Source: Arthrobacter silvisoli
GTDB lineage: Bacteria > Actinomycetota > Actinomycetes > Actinomycetales > Micrococcaceae
Assembly: GCF_003369445.1 (NCBI RefSeq)
Contig: NZ_QRCU01000076.1
Coordinates: 1-64,000 of the forward strand
DNA length: 64,000 bases
Direction of reading: 5' to 3'
This document shows, one piece after another, positions 8,357-15,883 of this stretch. Position 1 is the stretch's first letter; the number at the start of each line of letters is the position of its first letter. The translations under genes were made by a program, and so were the position numbers. The notes under the pieces were generated by a model, which worked only from the letters and a program-made list of their open reading frames with translations, made no database searches and was not told where the DNA came from.

Positions 8357-9169
8357 ATGGCCACAGTGACGACCCCGGTGATCGCAGACATCCTCGACCT
8401 GGAGCGCTACCCCCTGGACCGCCTGGACAGTCCCAAGGGGCGGCTGCTGCTGGACTCCTGCCGCGCGGCCCTCCGGTTTGAGGGGGCATGCCAGCTCCCC
8501 GGACTAGTGAAGCAGGACGCCGTCCAGCGGCTGGTCGCCGAGGCTCTGGACAAGCAGGACCAGGCCTTCCGGACCGACAACACGCACAACGTCTACTTCG
8601 AGGGCATCGACGAAAGCCTGCCGTCCGGCGACCCCGCTACGTTGCTGCAGCATTCGTCAAAAAAGGCTGTTGCATGGGACCTTATCGAGAAGGATTCGCC
8701 CCTGCGAATCGCCTACGAATGGGAGGGCCTGACCAACTTCATCGGCCAAGCCATGGAAATGGACAGCCTGCACAAGTACGCCGATCCGCTGGGTGCCTGC
8801 TCCCTGATGATTTTCGAGGAGGGCGATGAGCTTGGATGGCACTTTGACCGCTCGCCCTTCGCCGTCACCCTGATGCTGCAGCCTTCCACCGCCGGAGGCG
8901 AATACCAGTACTTCCACAGGCTCCGCACCCCCGGGGACGAAAACAAGGCAGGCGTTGCGGCCCGGCTCCGCGGTTCGGAAGCAGGGCGGATCAAGTTGTC
9001 CAGCGAACCCGGAACACTGAGCATGTTCCGAGGACAATATTCAATGCACCGCGTCACCCCTGTTCAAGGACAGCAGACGCGCATCAATGCCGTGCTGGCC
9101 TACTCGGAGAAGCCCGACGACAAGATGAACTCCCTGACCCAGCAGCTCTTCTACGGCCGGACAGCGTGA
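8357..9169 (+). CDS. HalD/BesD-like Fe(II)/2-oxoglutarate-dependent oxygenase
   Basis: The product (270 residues) resembles the HalD/BesD group of non-heme iron enzymes that act on free amino acids or similar small molecules. The iron site is visible: His162 and Asp164 in WHFDRSPF and distal His231 in SMHRVTP, with Arg242 (QTRINAV) as the likely 2-oxoglutarate anchor. True BesD-type halogenases replace the Asp of HxD by Gly or Ala to leave room for chloride. This protein keeps Asp, so hydroxylation is more likely than halogenation. It is divergent from a LysR gene and upstream of an orphan binding lipoprotein. The substrate is unknown. Confidence 0.8.
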   Translation: MATVTTPVIADILDLERYPLDRLDSPKGRLLLDSCRAALRFEGACQLPGLVKQDAVQRLVAEALDKQDQAFRTDNTHNVYFEGIDESLPSGDPATLLQHSSKKAVAWDLIEKDSPLRIAYEWEGLTNFIGQAMEMDSLHKYADPLGACSLMIFEEGDELGWHFDRSPFAVTLMLQPSTAGGEYQYFHRLRTPGDENKAGVAARLRGSEAGRIKLSSEPGTLSMFRGQYSMHRVTPVQGQQTRINAVLAYSEKPDDKMNSLTQQLFYGRTA

Positions 9170-9285
9170 CATGAAATCTCCGATCCTGGGATCAGACAGG
9201 CAAACGCCCTGCATGCCCGCGCACAAGGGGTCCGGGGAGGATACCGCCGGCCCGAAGCTGCCGGAGTCCCGGGTCATCCCCCTGC

Positions 9286-9882
9286 ATGCTTTTGGCCCGG
9301 GCGATTGCGCCGGATGCGGGGGCTGCGCGCGCCGGGAAAATGCAGGCTCCGGCTGACTGCCAGGTGAACCGGTGTCCGGCCTGCCGGCCCCGGTTCACCT
9401 GCGCGGCGGGACCACCGGGGGCAGCGAATCAAAGCGCTGCCGAAGAAAAGGCCATCGGCTTTGACATCCTTGAGCTAAGGAACGGGGGGCTGGAAGCAAT
9501 AGAGGCGCTCAAGAAGGAATCCCCGCACAAGGTGGTGATTGTCGACCTGAACGGTGCAGCCGGCGAGAAGGCGGCCCGCAGGGTTTTTCAGGCAGGCGCT
9601 GATCTGGTGCGGGTTTCCGGGGAGAGCGAGGACTCGGCGATCGCCGGCGCCGTGAGGGCGGCGACGGCATCGCACCATAAAGGCGTGGTCGTTGACCTGA
9701 GCGAAGTCCAGGACAAATGGCGCCGTGCCGCCGAAGTCTTGAAGCTGGGCGCCACCTTCGTCGAATTCCTGCCGGGACTGATGAGCAAGCCATCCGGAGC
9801 AAGCCCCTTACCTTCGAAGACCACCCACCCACATCTGGCCGCTGCGTGCTCGCAGCCGCTCTCCCAAGGAGATCTGACATGA
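9286..9882 (+). pseudogene. Decayed 3-hexulose-6-phosphate synthase-like fragment
   Basis: An open frame of about 198 codons whose central part (about 9440-9790) resembles actinobacterial 3-hexulose-6-phosphate synthase (formaldehyde-fixing RuMP pathway, OMP decarboxylase fold): EAIEALKKESPHKVVIVDL, FQAGADLVRVSGES, HKGVVVDLSEV and GATFVEFLPGL. The family's catalytic DLKxxD is DLNGAA here, so the key Lys and Asp are gone. The N-terminal strand and the last third of the barrel are missing, and the ends look like unrelated sequence. No ribosome site precedes the first ATG. The frame ends in an ATGA overlap with the next gene. I read it as a degraded remnant; a repurposed small protein is possible. 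Confidence 0.55.
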
Positions 9883-10790
9883 AGAAGTACCTGACCGGAT
9901 TCACCCTGGCGGCCGCTGTCGCCATCACTCTCAGTGGCTGCGGCGGAGGCGACCCCATGAGTTCGTCCACCACCCCGGCAGGAAGCTCCGGTGACAGCAT
10001 CATCGTCGGTTCCGCGGACTTCCCTGAAAGCCAATTGATCGCCAAGATCTACGCTGAGGCCCTCAAGGCAAGCGGAGTCGACGTCAAGGAAAAGCCGAGC
10101 ATCGGCAGCCGCGAGGTCACCATTCCCGCCCTTAAGGACGGCTCCATCGACCTCATGCCCGAATACAGCGGATCGCTCCTTCAGTACCTCGACCCCGGCA
10201 CCAAAGCCGTGACCCCGGATGAGGTCATCCGGGAACTCGGCGCGAACACCCCTGCCGGATTGATCCTGCTTTCGGAATCCCGGGCGGAGGACAGGGACGT
10301 CCTTGCAGTGAAGAAGGAGACAGCGGAGAAGTACAACCTCACGTCCTTCAGTGACTTGACGCCGGTAGCCGGAGAGCTGGCCTTGGGCGCCTCTCCGGAG
10401 TGGAAGACGCGCTTCAACGGCCTTGTGGGACTGAAGTCCGTCTACGGCCTTGAGTTCAAGGAATTTTCAGCCCTCGACGCCGGCGGGCCGCTTACGCTGA
10501 ACGCCCTCCTTTCGGGCCAGGTCCAGGTAGCCGACCTCTTCGGCACGGATCCCGCGCTGGCAGAGAACAACCTCGTGGGACTCAAGGACGACAAGAATCT
10601 CTTCCTGTCCGAGAACATCGTGCCGCTCATCAACCAGAAGAAATCCACGGAGGCCGTCAAAGCAACCTTGGACAAGGTTTCCGCGGCGCTCACTGCGGAA
10701 GATCTCATGAAGATGAACGGGCGGGTGGCCAAGTTCGAGGACATCGGCGAAATCGCCAGGGACTGGCTCCAGAGCAAGAAGCTGGCCTAG
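9879..10790 (+). CDS. Glycine betaine/osmoprotectant-type ABC substrate-binding lipoprotein (OpuAC-like)
   Basis: A 303-residue substrate-binding lipoprotein of the OpuAC/OsmF type, which normally captures quaternary-amine compatible solutes. The signal peptide ends in lipobox LSGC (Cys21), followed by a Ser/Thr/Gly tether. The mature domain begins IIVGSADFPESQLIAKIYAEAL and contains DLMPEYSGSLLQYLD, typical of this class. AAGGAG lies before the ATG at 9879, which overlaps the stop of the preceding fragment. No ATPase or permease follows: the next gene is a convergent phosphate permease. It must therefore work with transporter subunits encoded elsewhere, or be a relic of a larger operon. Ligand identity is inferred from family only. 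Confidence 0.85.
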   Translation: MKKYLTGFTLAAAVAITLSGCGGGDPMSSSTTPAGSSGDSIIVGSADFPESQLIAKIYAEALKASGVDVKEKPSIGSREVTIPALKDGSIDLMPEYSGSLLQYLDPGTKAVTPDEVIRELGANTPAGLILLSESRAEDRDVLAVKKETAEKYNLTSFSDLTPVAGELALGASPEWKTRFNGLVGLKSVYGLEFKEFSALDAGGPLTLNALLSGQVQVADLFGTDPALAENNLVGLKDDKNLFLSENIVPLINQKKSTEAVKATLDKVSAALTAEDLMKMNGRVAKFEDIGEIARDWLQSKKLA

Positions 10791-10816
10791 CCGGCAGTCT
10801 CAGAACTGGGCCCGTC

Positions 10817-11833
10817 TCAGAGCTTGGCCAGAGGCGAGAACGCGAGCCCGAGGACAAACGCCACTGCTGCCGTCACCGCCGGGGTGAGCAGCCAGAAGCC
10901 CAGGATCCGCAGCACCATGGGCCGGTTGGTGACGGAGAAGTTCTGGTTGGTGCCGGCGCCCAGGACCGCGGAGGTGAGGGTGTGCGTGGTGGACAGCGGC
11001 AGGTGCAGGCCGATCGCCCCGATGAAGAGCATCAGCGAACTCAGGCTCTGCGCCACGAAACCGCGCAGCGGATCGATACGGGTCAGCTTGTGTCCGAGGG
11101 TGTGCGAGATCCGCCAGCCGCCGAACAGGGTGCCGACGGTCAGCAGCACCGCGGTCAGCACCACCGGCCACAGAGGCAACTCGCCGCCGTCGTACAGTCC
11201 TGCCGCAACGCCGGCCAGCAGCAGCACCGAAATGGTGCGCTGGCCGTCCTGCAGGCCGTGGCCGAAGGCGACGGCGGCCGCGGAGACCGCTTCGGCCCGC
11301 CGGAAGCGGCTGTGCACCACGTCCGGCTGGGTGAAGCGGGCAGCCCAGGTGACCGGCCAGACCAGCAGGTAGGCGGCACCGAAGGCAATGACGGGGGAGA
11401 GCACGAGCGGCAGGACAACCTGGAACAGCAGCGCGTTGTCCACGCCGCCGATCGCGTGTCCGCCAATCAGGGTGCTGGCCGCGCCGGCACCGGCGAAGCC
11501 GCCCACCAGGGCGTGCGTTGAGGACAGCGGGATGCCGCGCCACCAGGCGTAGGCGCCCCACAGGATGGCCGCGGCGAGGGCGGAGGCCAGGATGGCCAGC
11601 CCGCTGACGCCGTCGGGCAGCTCGAACAGGCTTTGGCTGGACAGCAGCGCGAAGCCGCCACTCAGCATGGCGCCGGCGAAGTTGAACACGGCGGCCAGCA
11701 GGACCGCCACCGAAGAGGTCAGGGCCCGGGTCCGGACGGAGAGTGCGACGGCGGTGGAGACGTCGCGGAAGCCGTTGAGGAAGGCGAAGCCGCAGGCCAG
11801 GGCCACCACGAGGGCGAAAAAGCCGATCGCCAC
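10817..11833 (-). CDS. pit: Pit-family inorganic phosphate transporter
   Basis: A 338-residue integral membrane protein of the PiT family (low-affinity phosphate:cation symport), with about ten hydrophobic segments in two related halves. The two PiT signature regions are recognisable at NGFRDVSTAVALSVRTRAL and HGLQDGQRTISVLLLAG. In both, the usual Asn of the ND pair is replaced (RD and QD). It starts with GTG, one base after the DUF47 stop, so the two genes form an operon, as is common for Pit and its accessory protein. Confidence 0.9.
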   Translation of the reverse strand: MAIGFFALVVALACGFAFLNGFRDVSTAVALSVRTRALTSSVAVLLAAVFNFAGAMLSGGFALLSSQSLFELPDGVSGLAILASALAAAILWGAYAWWRGIPLSSTHALVGGFAGAGAASTLIGGHAIGGVDNALLFQVVLPLVLSPVIAFGAAYLLVWPVTWAARFTQPDVVHSRFRRAEAVSAAAVAFGHGLQDGQRTISVLLLAGVAAGLYDGGELPLWPVVLTAVLLTVGTLFGGWRISHTLGHKLTRIDPLRGFVAQSLSSLMLFIGAIGLHLPLSTTHTLTSAVLGAGTNQNFSVTNRPMVLRILGFWLLTPAVTAAVAFVLGLAFSPLAKL

Positions 11834-11834
11834 G

Positions 11835-12452
11835 TCAGGCTTCCTTGACGATGATGCTGCCTACCTGGGTGGCCACCCTGCGCATGTCCTTGGTGACGTC
11901 AACCAGCTGGTTGGCGATGTCGCGGTGGCGGGCGTACTGCGCGGCTTTCATGTCCCGGTACATCTCGGCCACCCAGGTCCGGTGGCTGCGTTCGGCCCGT
12001 TTGGCCAGGCGCAGGATTTCGATCCAGTAGTCCTCGAGTTCGTCGAGGTCGTCCAGGCGGCCCATGGCCTCGACCGTGAGCTCGGCCTGGCGGCTGATGA
12101 TTTCCAGTTGGTCGGCCGCCCGCTTGGGCAGCCGGTCCAGCTTGTACAGGGCGACGAGTTCGCCAGCGGCATCCAGCTTCTCCATGGCTTCGTTGAGGAA
12201 GCGGGAGAGGGCGTACATGTCTTCGCGGGGGAGCGGGTTGATGAAGCTGGTGCGCATGTGGGTAAGAAGCGCGAAGTGAAGTTCCGTGGACTTCGATTCA
12301 TGCCCGTGGAGTTCCTCGACGAGCCGCCCGTGTTCCGTGACGGGTGCCCCGAGGATTTCCGAGAGCGTTCCGGTGGCCTCAAGGATCTGGCGCGCCATCT
12401 GGGAGAGAAGCTTCAGGCCCGCGGATTCCTGGGGAAAAAGGCGGAGCTTCAT
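11835..12452 (-). CDS. DUF47/PhoU-like Pit accessory protein
   Basis: This 205-residue, mostly helical protein belongs to the DUF47 family (PhoU-like), which is usually encoded next to Pit transporters and is thought to modulate them. It starts MKLRLFPQESAGLKLL at the ATG at 12452; the frame stays open upstream, but that part is Arg/Pro-rich and looks non-coding. Helical segments such as MYALSRFLNEAMEKLDAAGELVALYK fit PhoU-type bundles with an acidic metal-binding face. The stop is one base from the pit start, implying co-transcription and coupled translation. Confidence 0.88.
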   Translation of the reverse strand: MKLRLFPQESAGLKLLSQMARQILEATGTLSEILGAPVTEHGRLVEELHGHESKSTELHFALLTHMRTSFINPLPREDMYALSRFLNEAMEKLDAAGELVALYKLDRLPKRAADQLEIISRQAELTVEAMGRLDDLDELEDYWIEILRLAKRAERSHRTWVAEMYRDMKAAQYARHRDIANQLVDVTKDMRRVATQVGSIIVKEA

Positions 12453-12813
12453 CGTGGTGCCCGTCCTGCGGATCCGGCTGGGTGTGCGGCAACGGGGGTC
12501 GCATGACTTGACGCGGGAACGTTCACAGACACCAACTTTACGGCAGTTATACCTGCGCCCCGGACTGATTTGCTTCAGCCCGGGCGCTGCGTCCGTGGAT
12601 GCTCTGCGGCGCGAACGCGGCGGCGGCCGTGAAGTGGACATGAAAATGGTGCCGAACCGGATACGCCTCTCGGCGGTAGGCCGCTCGAAGCGGCTATAAG
12701 TTGAAGCCCGGGGGTTTCGCGGTTCGACACCAGTTTCAGTCTTATACCTCGCCCAAGCTAAGTCAACCTTGACAGATTCGGCTCAGGGTGCCTCTGCCGG
12801 GGCGCCGGCAGGC
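12453..12813. other. Intergenic region upstream of DUF47-pit
   Basis: No gene is recognisable in these 361 bases. The region should contain the DUF47-pit promoter on the minus strand; a TTGACT/TATAAG pair can be read there (about 12740-12765) but the spacing of 14 is short. A small hairpin GCCGCT-CGA-AGCGGC at 12680-12694 may end transcription of the hypothetical gene to the right. No clear PHO box was found. Confidence 0.4.
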
Positions 12814-13473
12814 TCAATCCAGTTCGCCCAGCCGCCACGCGTTGGCCGCGTGTTCGAGGTCTTCGGCGGTCTTCACGAGCTGGTGCGAGCTTCGGGTGAG
12901 TTTGCTGGCATGGCCTTCGTTGGCGTGCTCCGCGCTGTCCGCGATGGTCGCCTGGCCCAGCGCCACCACGCGGCAGAATGCAGCGGAACGTTCCAGCGCG
13001 ACGTCGAAATCGCCGTCGAACGCGCCCGACAGGATGGCATCCGCCATCTGCTTCATCTCGTCGGCTCCGGGCGGTTCCGCGGCACCGGCGACCACGTGCG
13101 AAACCTGCGCGGTGTCCCGGCCGGCCTTGAAGTACACGGAGATCCGTTCGGAGTTCTGCATGGTGGCGGCGCGGAGGGCGTAAAGCCGCCACAGGGCGCC
13201 GGGAAGGGAGCGGGCCGGGCTCTCGGCCCACATTTCGGCGATGGCGTCCAGGCCCTGTTCGTCCGCCAGCTTGACCAGGCGTTTGGTCACCTTGGGGTCG
13301 TCGCTGTCGCGGCCGCGGCGGACCAAGGCCTGTGCCGCCAGGTGCGCAGCCTCCGACACCCTCGCCGGGTCCGCCCCGCCCGCGAAAGGCTCAAAATCGA
13401 TCGGCGCGAAAGGCTTGGGCTTGTGGTGCCTGGGTGCTCCGCCGGAACCGTTGGAGGCTGCTGGATCGCTCAT
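12814..13473 (-). CDS. Conserved hypothetical helical protein
   Basis: A 219-residue soluble protein that I do not assign to a characterised family. After a short Pro/Lys-rich N-terminus it appears all-helical, with Ala-rich amphipathic stretches such as SEAAHLAAQALVRRGRD and DVALERSAAFCRVVALGQA. It has no signal peptide, membrane segment or obvious catalytic motif. Codon bias matches its neighbours, which supports a real gene. It stands alone between the phosphate operon and the tRNA gene, so context gives no functional clue. Confidence 0.75.
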   Translation of the reverse strand: MSDPAASNGSGGAPRHHKPKPFAPIDFEPFAGGADPARVSEAAHLAAQALVRRGRDSDDPKVTKRLVKLADEQGLDAIAEMWAESPARSLPGALWRLYALRAATMQNSERISVYFKAGRDTAQVSHVVAGAAEPPGADEMKQMADAILSGAFDGDFDVALERSAAFCRVVALGQATIADSAEHANEGHASKLTRSSHQLVKTAEDLEHAANAWRLGELD

Positions 13474-13790
13474 GCCCCAACGCTACTCCTGTGCTTTCGC
13501 TAGTGCACTCATGGCTTGTTTGGTTTCGGGGCGGGCACCCCGGTTTGTGGGGTCTTGTTCTCTGCGGGAGGCTCCCCTCCTGACCTTCTTTCGCGCCGGC
13601 CGTGCCCCGACACGCCGCCCTGGGCCCCGCACCGCCGTCGTTCTCCGGTCAAAAAGGGTCAGGAAGGCTCTTGGGTTTGCTCCCCCTTTCAGCGCCCGAC
13701 GGCGGAGCTTGCCGGGATGTCATGGCCTCCTTTGGTGTGCGGTAGAGTATTTATCGTCCAGAAATGGACTGGGCCGGCGGTTGCCGGCAG
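13474..13790. other. Intergenic region before tRNA-Lys
   Basis: These 317 bases hold no convincing gene; frames crossing it have codon use unlike the real genes around it. The last 60 bases become AT-richer (TAGAGTATTTATC at about 13743-13755) and probably contain the tRNA promoter. Confidence 0.4.
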
Positions 13791-13863
13791 GGGCCTTTAG
13801 CTCAGTTGGTAGAGCATCGGACTTTTAATCCGTGGGTCGTGGGTTCGAGCCCCACAGGGCCCA
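13791..13863 (+). tRNA. tRNA-Lys (anticodon UUU)
   Basis: A 73-base cloverleaf: acceptor GGGCCTT pairs with AGGGCCC (one G-U), the D arm is GCTC/GAGC, the anticodon arm TCGGA/TCCGT encloses loop CTTTTAA with anticodon TTT, and the T arm is GTGGG-TTCGAGC-CCCAC. The discriminator base is A and CCA is not encoded. A T-rich tract just downstream may help terminate transcription. Confidence 0.97.
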
Positions 13864-13933
13864 CCCCTTTTCTTCTTCCGCTCCTGGCGGGCGGCGACGC
13901 CCGTGCCCTGGACTCCCGGCTATCCTCGAGGGT

Positions 13934-14413
13934 ATGGATACGCGCCCCTTCCTGGACAAAGTCATGCCCGAAGCCTGGGACGCCGCGGAGGCCTATGCGG
14001 CTGAGATCAGCAAGGCTGTGTTGCAGCGCGGACTCACTGCCCAAGAGGTGGAATTCATCAAGGTGCGCGCCTCCCAGATGAACGGCTGTGCCTTCTGCCT
14101 GGACCTGCATTCCAGGCAGGCCCGGCACGCCGGAATCGCCCAGCAGAAGCTCGACCTGCTGCCTGCCTGGCGGGAGACCGACGCGTACACGGATCGCGAG
14201 GCGGCCGTCCTCTCGATCACCGAAGCGGCCACGAAGCTGCCGCTGACCGAAGATAGCCAGGCCGAGCTGTCGGCCGCCCGGACAGTCCTCGGCGAGGAAA
14301 CCTTCGTTGCGGCTGAATGGGTGGCGGTCACGATCAACGCCTTCAACCGCATCTCAATCCTCAGCGGGCACCCGGTGCGGCCGCGCGACGCCGACGGCAA
14401 GCTCATCCACTGA
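13934..14413 (+). CDS. Carboxymuconolactone decarboxylase/AhpD-family protein
   Basis: A 159-residue CMD-domain protein. The core motif CAFCLDLHSRQARHAG supplies the CxxC and following His residues of alkylhydroperoxidase D-like enzymes, suggesting a thiol-dependent peroxidase or related redox role. The ATG at 13934 (MDTRPFLDKVMPEAW) is preceded by a GAGGGT ribosome site. It is followed 54 bases later by a small GNAT gene on the same strand, possibly co-transcribed. It is clearly distinct in sequence from the sigJ-linked CMD protein at 5795. Confidence 0.88.
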   Translation: MDTRPFLDKVMPEAWDAAEAYAAEISKAVLQRGLTAQEVEFIKVRASQMNGCAFCLDLHSRQARHAGIAQQKLDLLPAWRETDAYTDREAAVLSITEAATKLPLTEDSQAELSAARTVLGEETFVAAEWVAVTINAFNRISILSGHPVRPRDADGKLIH

Positions 14414-14467
14414 ACAAGACTTCGCTGGACACGAACTCACCGAACAACAAGACGAGGAGCCCCACAC

Positions 14468-14833
14468 ATGACCGATTCCCGTTTCGAAGTGCAGGACCGG
14501 CCTGAAGAATCACGCTACGTGCTCATCGACCGCGGCGCTGACGGATCGGCGCAGGACGTGATCGGCGAGGAATCCTACGTGGACGTCGATGCCGCCGGAG
14601 AGACCCAGCGCGTGCTGTTCCACACGGGTGTCTCGGAGGACTACGCCGGCCAGGGCCTCGCATCCGTGTTGGTGCGCGCCGCCGTCGAAGATGTCATCGC
14701 CGCCGGCTACGCCATCGTCCCGGTCTGCCCCTATGTCGCCGCCTGGTTGCCCAAACACCCCGAGTACGCCGACAGCGTCGTCAAGCCCGCTCCCGCGCAT
14801 TTCCGCGCCGTGCAGGCCGTGGCCATCAGCTAG
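14468..14833 (+). CDS. Small GNAT-fold N-acetyltransferase (Acetyltransf_CG type)
   Basis: A 121-residue protein of the compact GNAT type related to YjdJ and human GATD-like CG acetyltransferases. The acetyl-CoA loop is visible in SEDYAGQGLASVLVRAAVED, followed by the VVPVCPYV-like strand (here AIVPVCPYVAAWL) and the K/H-P-E-Y motif typical of this subgroup. Substrate is unknown for these minimal GNATs. ACGAGGAG-like sequence precedes the ATG. It lies 54 bases after a CMD/AhpD gene and converges on the AlkD-like gene. Confidence 0.85.
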   Translation: MTDSRFEVQDRPEESRYVLIDRGADGSAQDVIGEESYVDVDAAGETQRVLFHTGVSEDYAGQGLASVLVRAAVEDVIAAGYAIVPVCPYVAAWLPKHPEYADSVVKPAPAHFRAVQAVAIS

Positions 14834-14862
14834 CGTCGGCGCCGCCCCAATAGCCCCAGGAC

Positions 14863-15549
14863 CTAGCCGGCGTCCTGCCGCCGTACCATTTCGTTGATCC
14901 AGGCCGGCGCGAAGGGAGAGGTGCAGTTGGGCGGCGTCGGGTAATCCTTCAGCACCTCCAGGCGCTCGCCGATGTCGACGGCGCGGGCACGGTACGCGGC
15001 GTGCTCGATCCCGATCTGGGCCAGGCACGTGTTCATGGCCCACTGCAGGCGGTCCGGGGCGGCCTTCATTGTGGCCTCGATGATGTCCAATAGCCCGGGA
15101 AGGTCCAGGCCCTCCGGACTCTTGACGACGCGTTCGCTGGTGAGAGCCCAGCCCGCACTTGCGACCACCGGATCCGGATCGGCAAACCAGGCCTGCCGCA
15201 GTTCCTCGGCGTGCGGGCCCTTCTTCACCACGTAATTCACCAGCCAGTCGTGCACCTTGGGAGTACGTGCGGCGCGCAGCATGGCGTCCAATTCCTCCCG
15301 CCCGAACGCCTTCGGCCGGCAGATGAGCAGGGCCAGCAGTTTCGCCGCGGTGTCGTCCGTGGCCCACAGTTCACGTGCCAGGTCCTGCTGGATTTTCAAG
15401 CGCTTCGCAAGCGCGCGCAGCTTGCTGAGGTTGACGCCGTGGTCATCGCCGTGCCGCTCATTGACCTCGCGCGATTTCGGGTCCCCGAGTTCGGCCAGCT
15501 CGGCCATCGCTTCGGCAAGAGTGGTTCCGTTGGGCGTCGCCTCGGCCAC
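14863..15549 (-). CDS. AlkD-like DNA alkylation repair / HEAT-repeat protein
   Basis: A 228-residue all-helical protein resembling the DNA alkylation repair (AlkD/HEAT-like) family: LAKRLKIQQDLARELWATDD, HDWLVNYVVKKG and WALTSERVVK correspond to conserved helices of that fold. The GTG at 15549 (VAEATPNGTTLAEAM) follows an excellent AGGAGG; the open frame extends well upstream but is unlike coding sequence there. AlkD enzymes excise alkylated bases, but several subfamilies are only DNA-binding, so the activity is inferred. It is divergent from the giant gene across 334 bases. Confidence 0.82.
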   Translation of the reverse strand: MAEATPNGTTLAEAMAELAELGDPKSREVNERHGDDHGVNLSKLRALAKRLKIQQDLARELWATDDTAAKLLALLICRPKAFGREELDAMLRAARTPKVHDWLVNYVVKKGPHAEELRQAWFADPDPVVASAGWALTSERVVKSPEGLDLPGLLDIIEATMKAAPDRLQWAMNTCLAQIGIEHAAYRARAVDIGERLEVLKDYPTPPNCTSPFAPAWINEMVRRQDAG

Positions 15550-15634
15550 GTCAACCTCCTGTGATCTGGTGCGGATACAAGCGTACCCACGACCCGTTTT
15601 CGGGCATGAAGTCTGATTTTTTGAAACGAATAAC

Positions 15635-15664
15635 ATCGGCGTGTCGCGGCTGCGACGCGCCGAT
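15635..15664. promoter_or_regulatory. 30-bp near-perfect palindrome upstream of the giant gene
   Basis: The arms ATCGGCGTGTCGC and GCGACGCGCCGAT are complementary over 13 positions (one T-G pair) and flank a 4-base centre. It lies 18 bases before a TTGACT element and between two divergent genes, so an operator is more likely than a terminator. The regulator is not identifiable from sequence. Confidence 0.55.
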
Positions 15665-15681
15665 TGAATTCCTAAAGGGTA

Positions 15682-15709
15682 TTGACTTATAAATCGGCAC
15701 AGGAATACT
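15682..15709 (+). promoter_or_regulatory. Candidate housekeeping promoter of the giant gene
   Basis: TTGACT (15682-15687), a 16-base spacer and AATACT (15704-15709) resemble a sigma-A promoter. It would give a leader of roughly 165 bases before the preferred start at 15884, long enough to contain regulatory RNA structure, though I recognise no known riboswitch in it. Confidence 0.4.
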
Positions 15710-15883
15710 CTCCCGCTTGGGTCGATCAAATCGGCCCGCATCCGGTCCGGACGGAGCCTCAGGGCGTTCCGGAGAGCGTGAATGTCGTGGTCTCGCTGGG
15801 AGGGGCCACGCGCGTCCAATGCAAGTGGCATTTGCCTGGCAGCGGGCGCATTCTGGGGGTTTACGTCCGCGAGGATGCACGCG

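Noticed and set aside
8357..9169. Calling the oxygenase a halogenase
   Set aside because: The iron ligand Asp164 is present, whereas characterised HalD/BesD halogenases have Gly or Ala at that position.
15710..15883. A riboswitch in the long leader of the giant gene
   Set aside because: I looked for c-di-GMP and c-di-AMP type elements and found no convincing conserved core.
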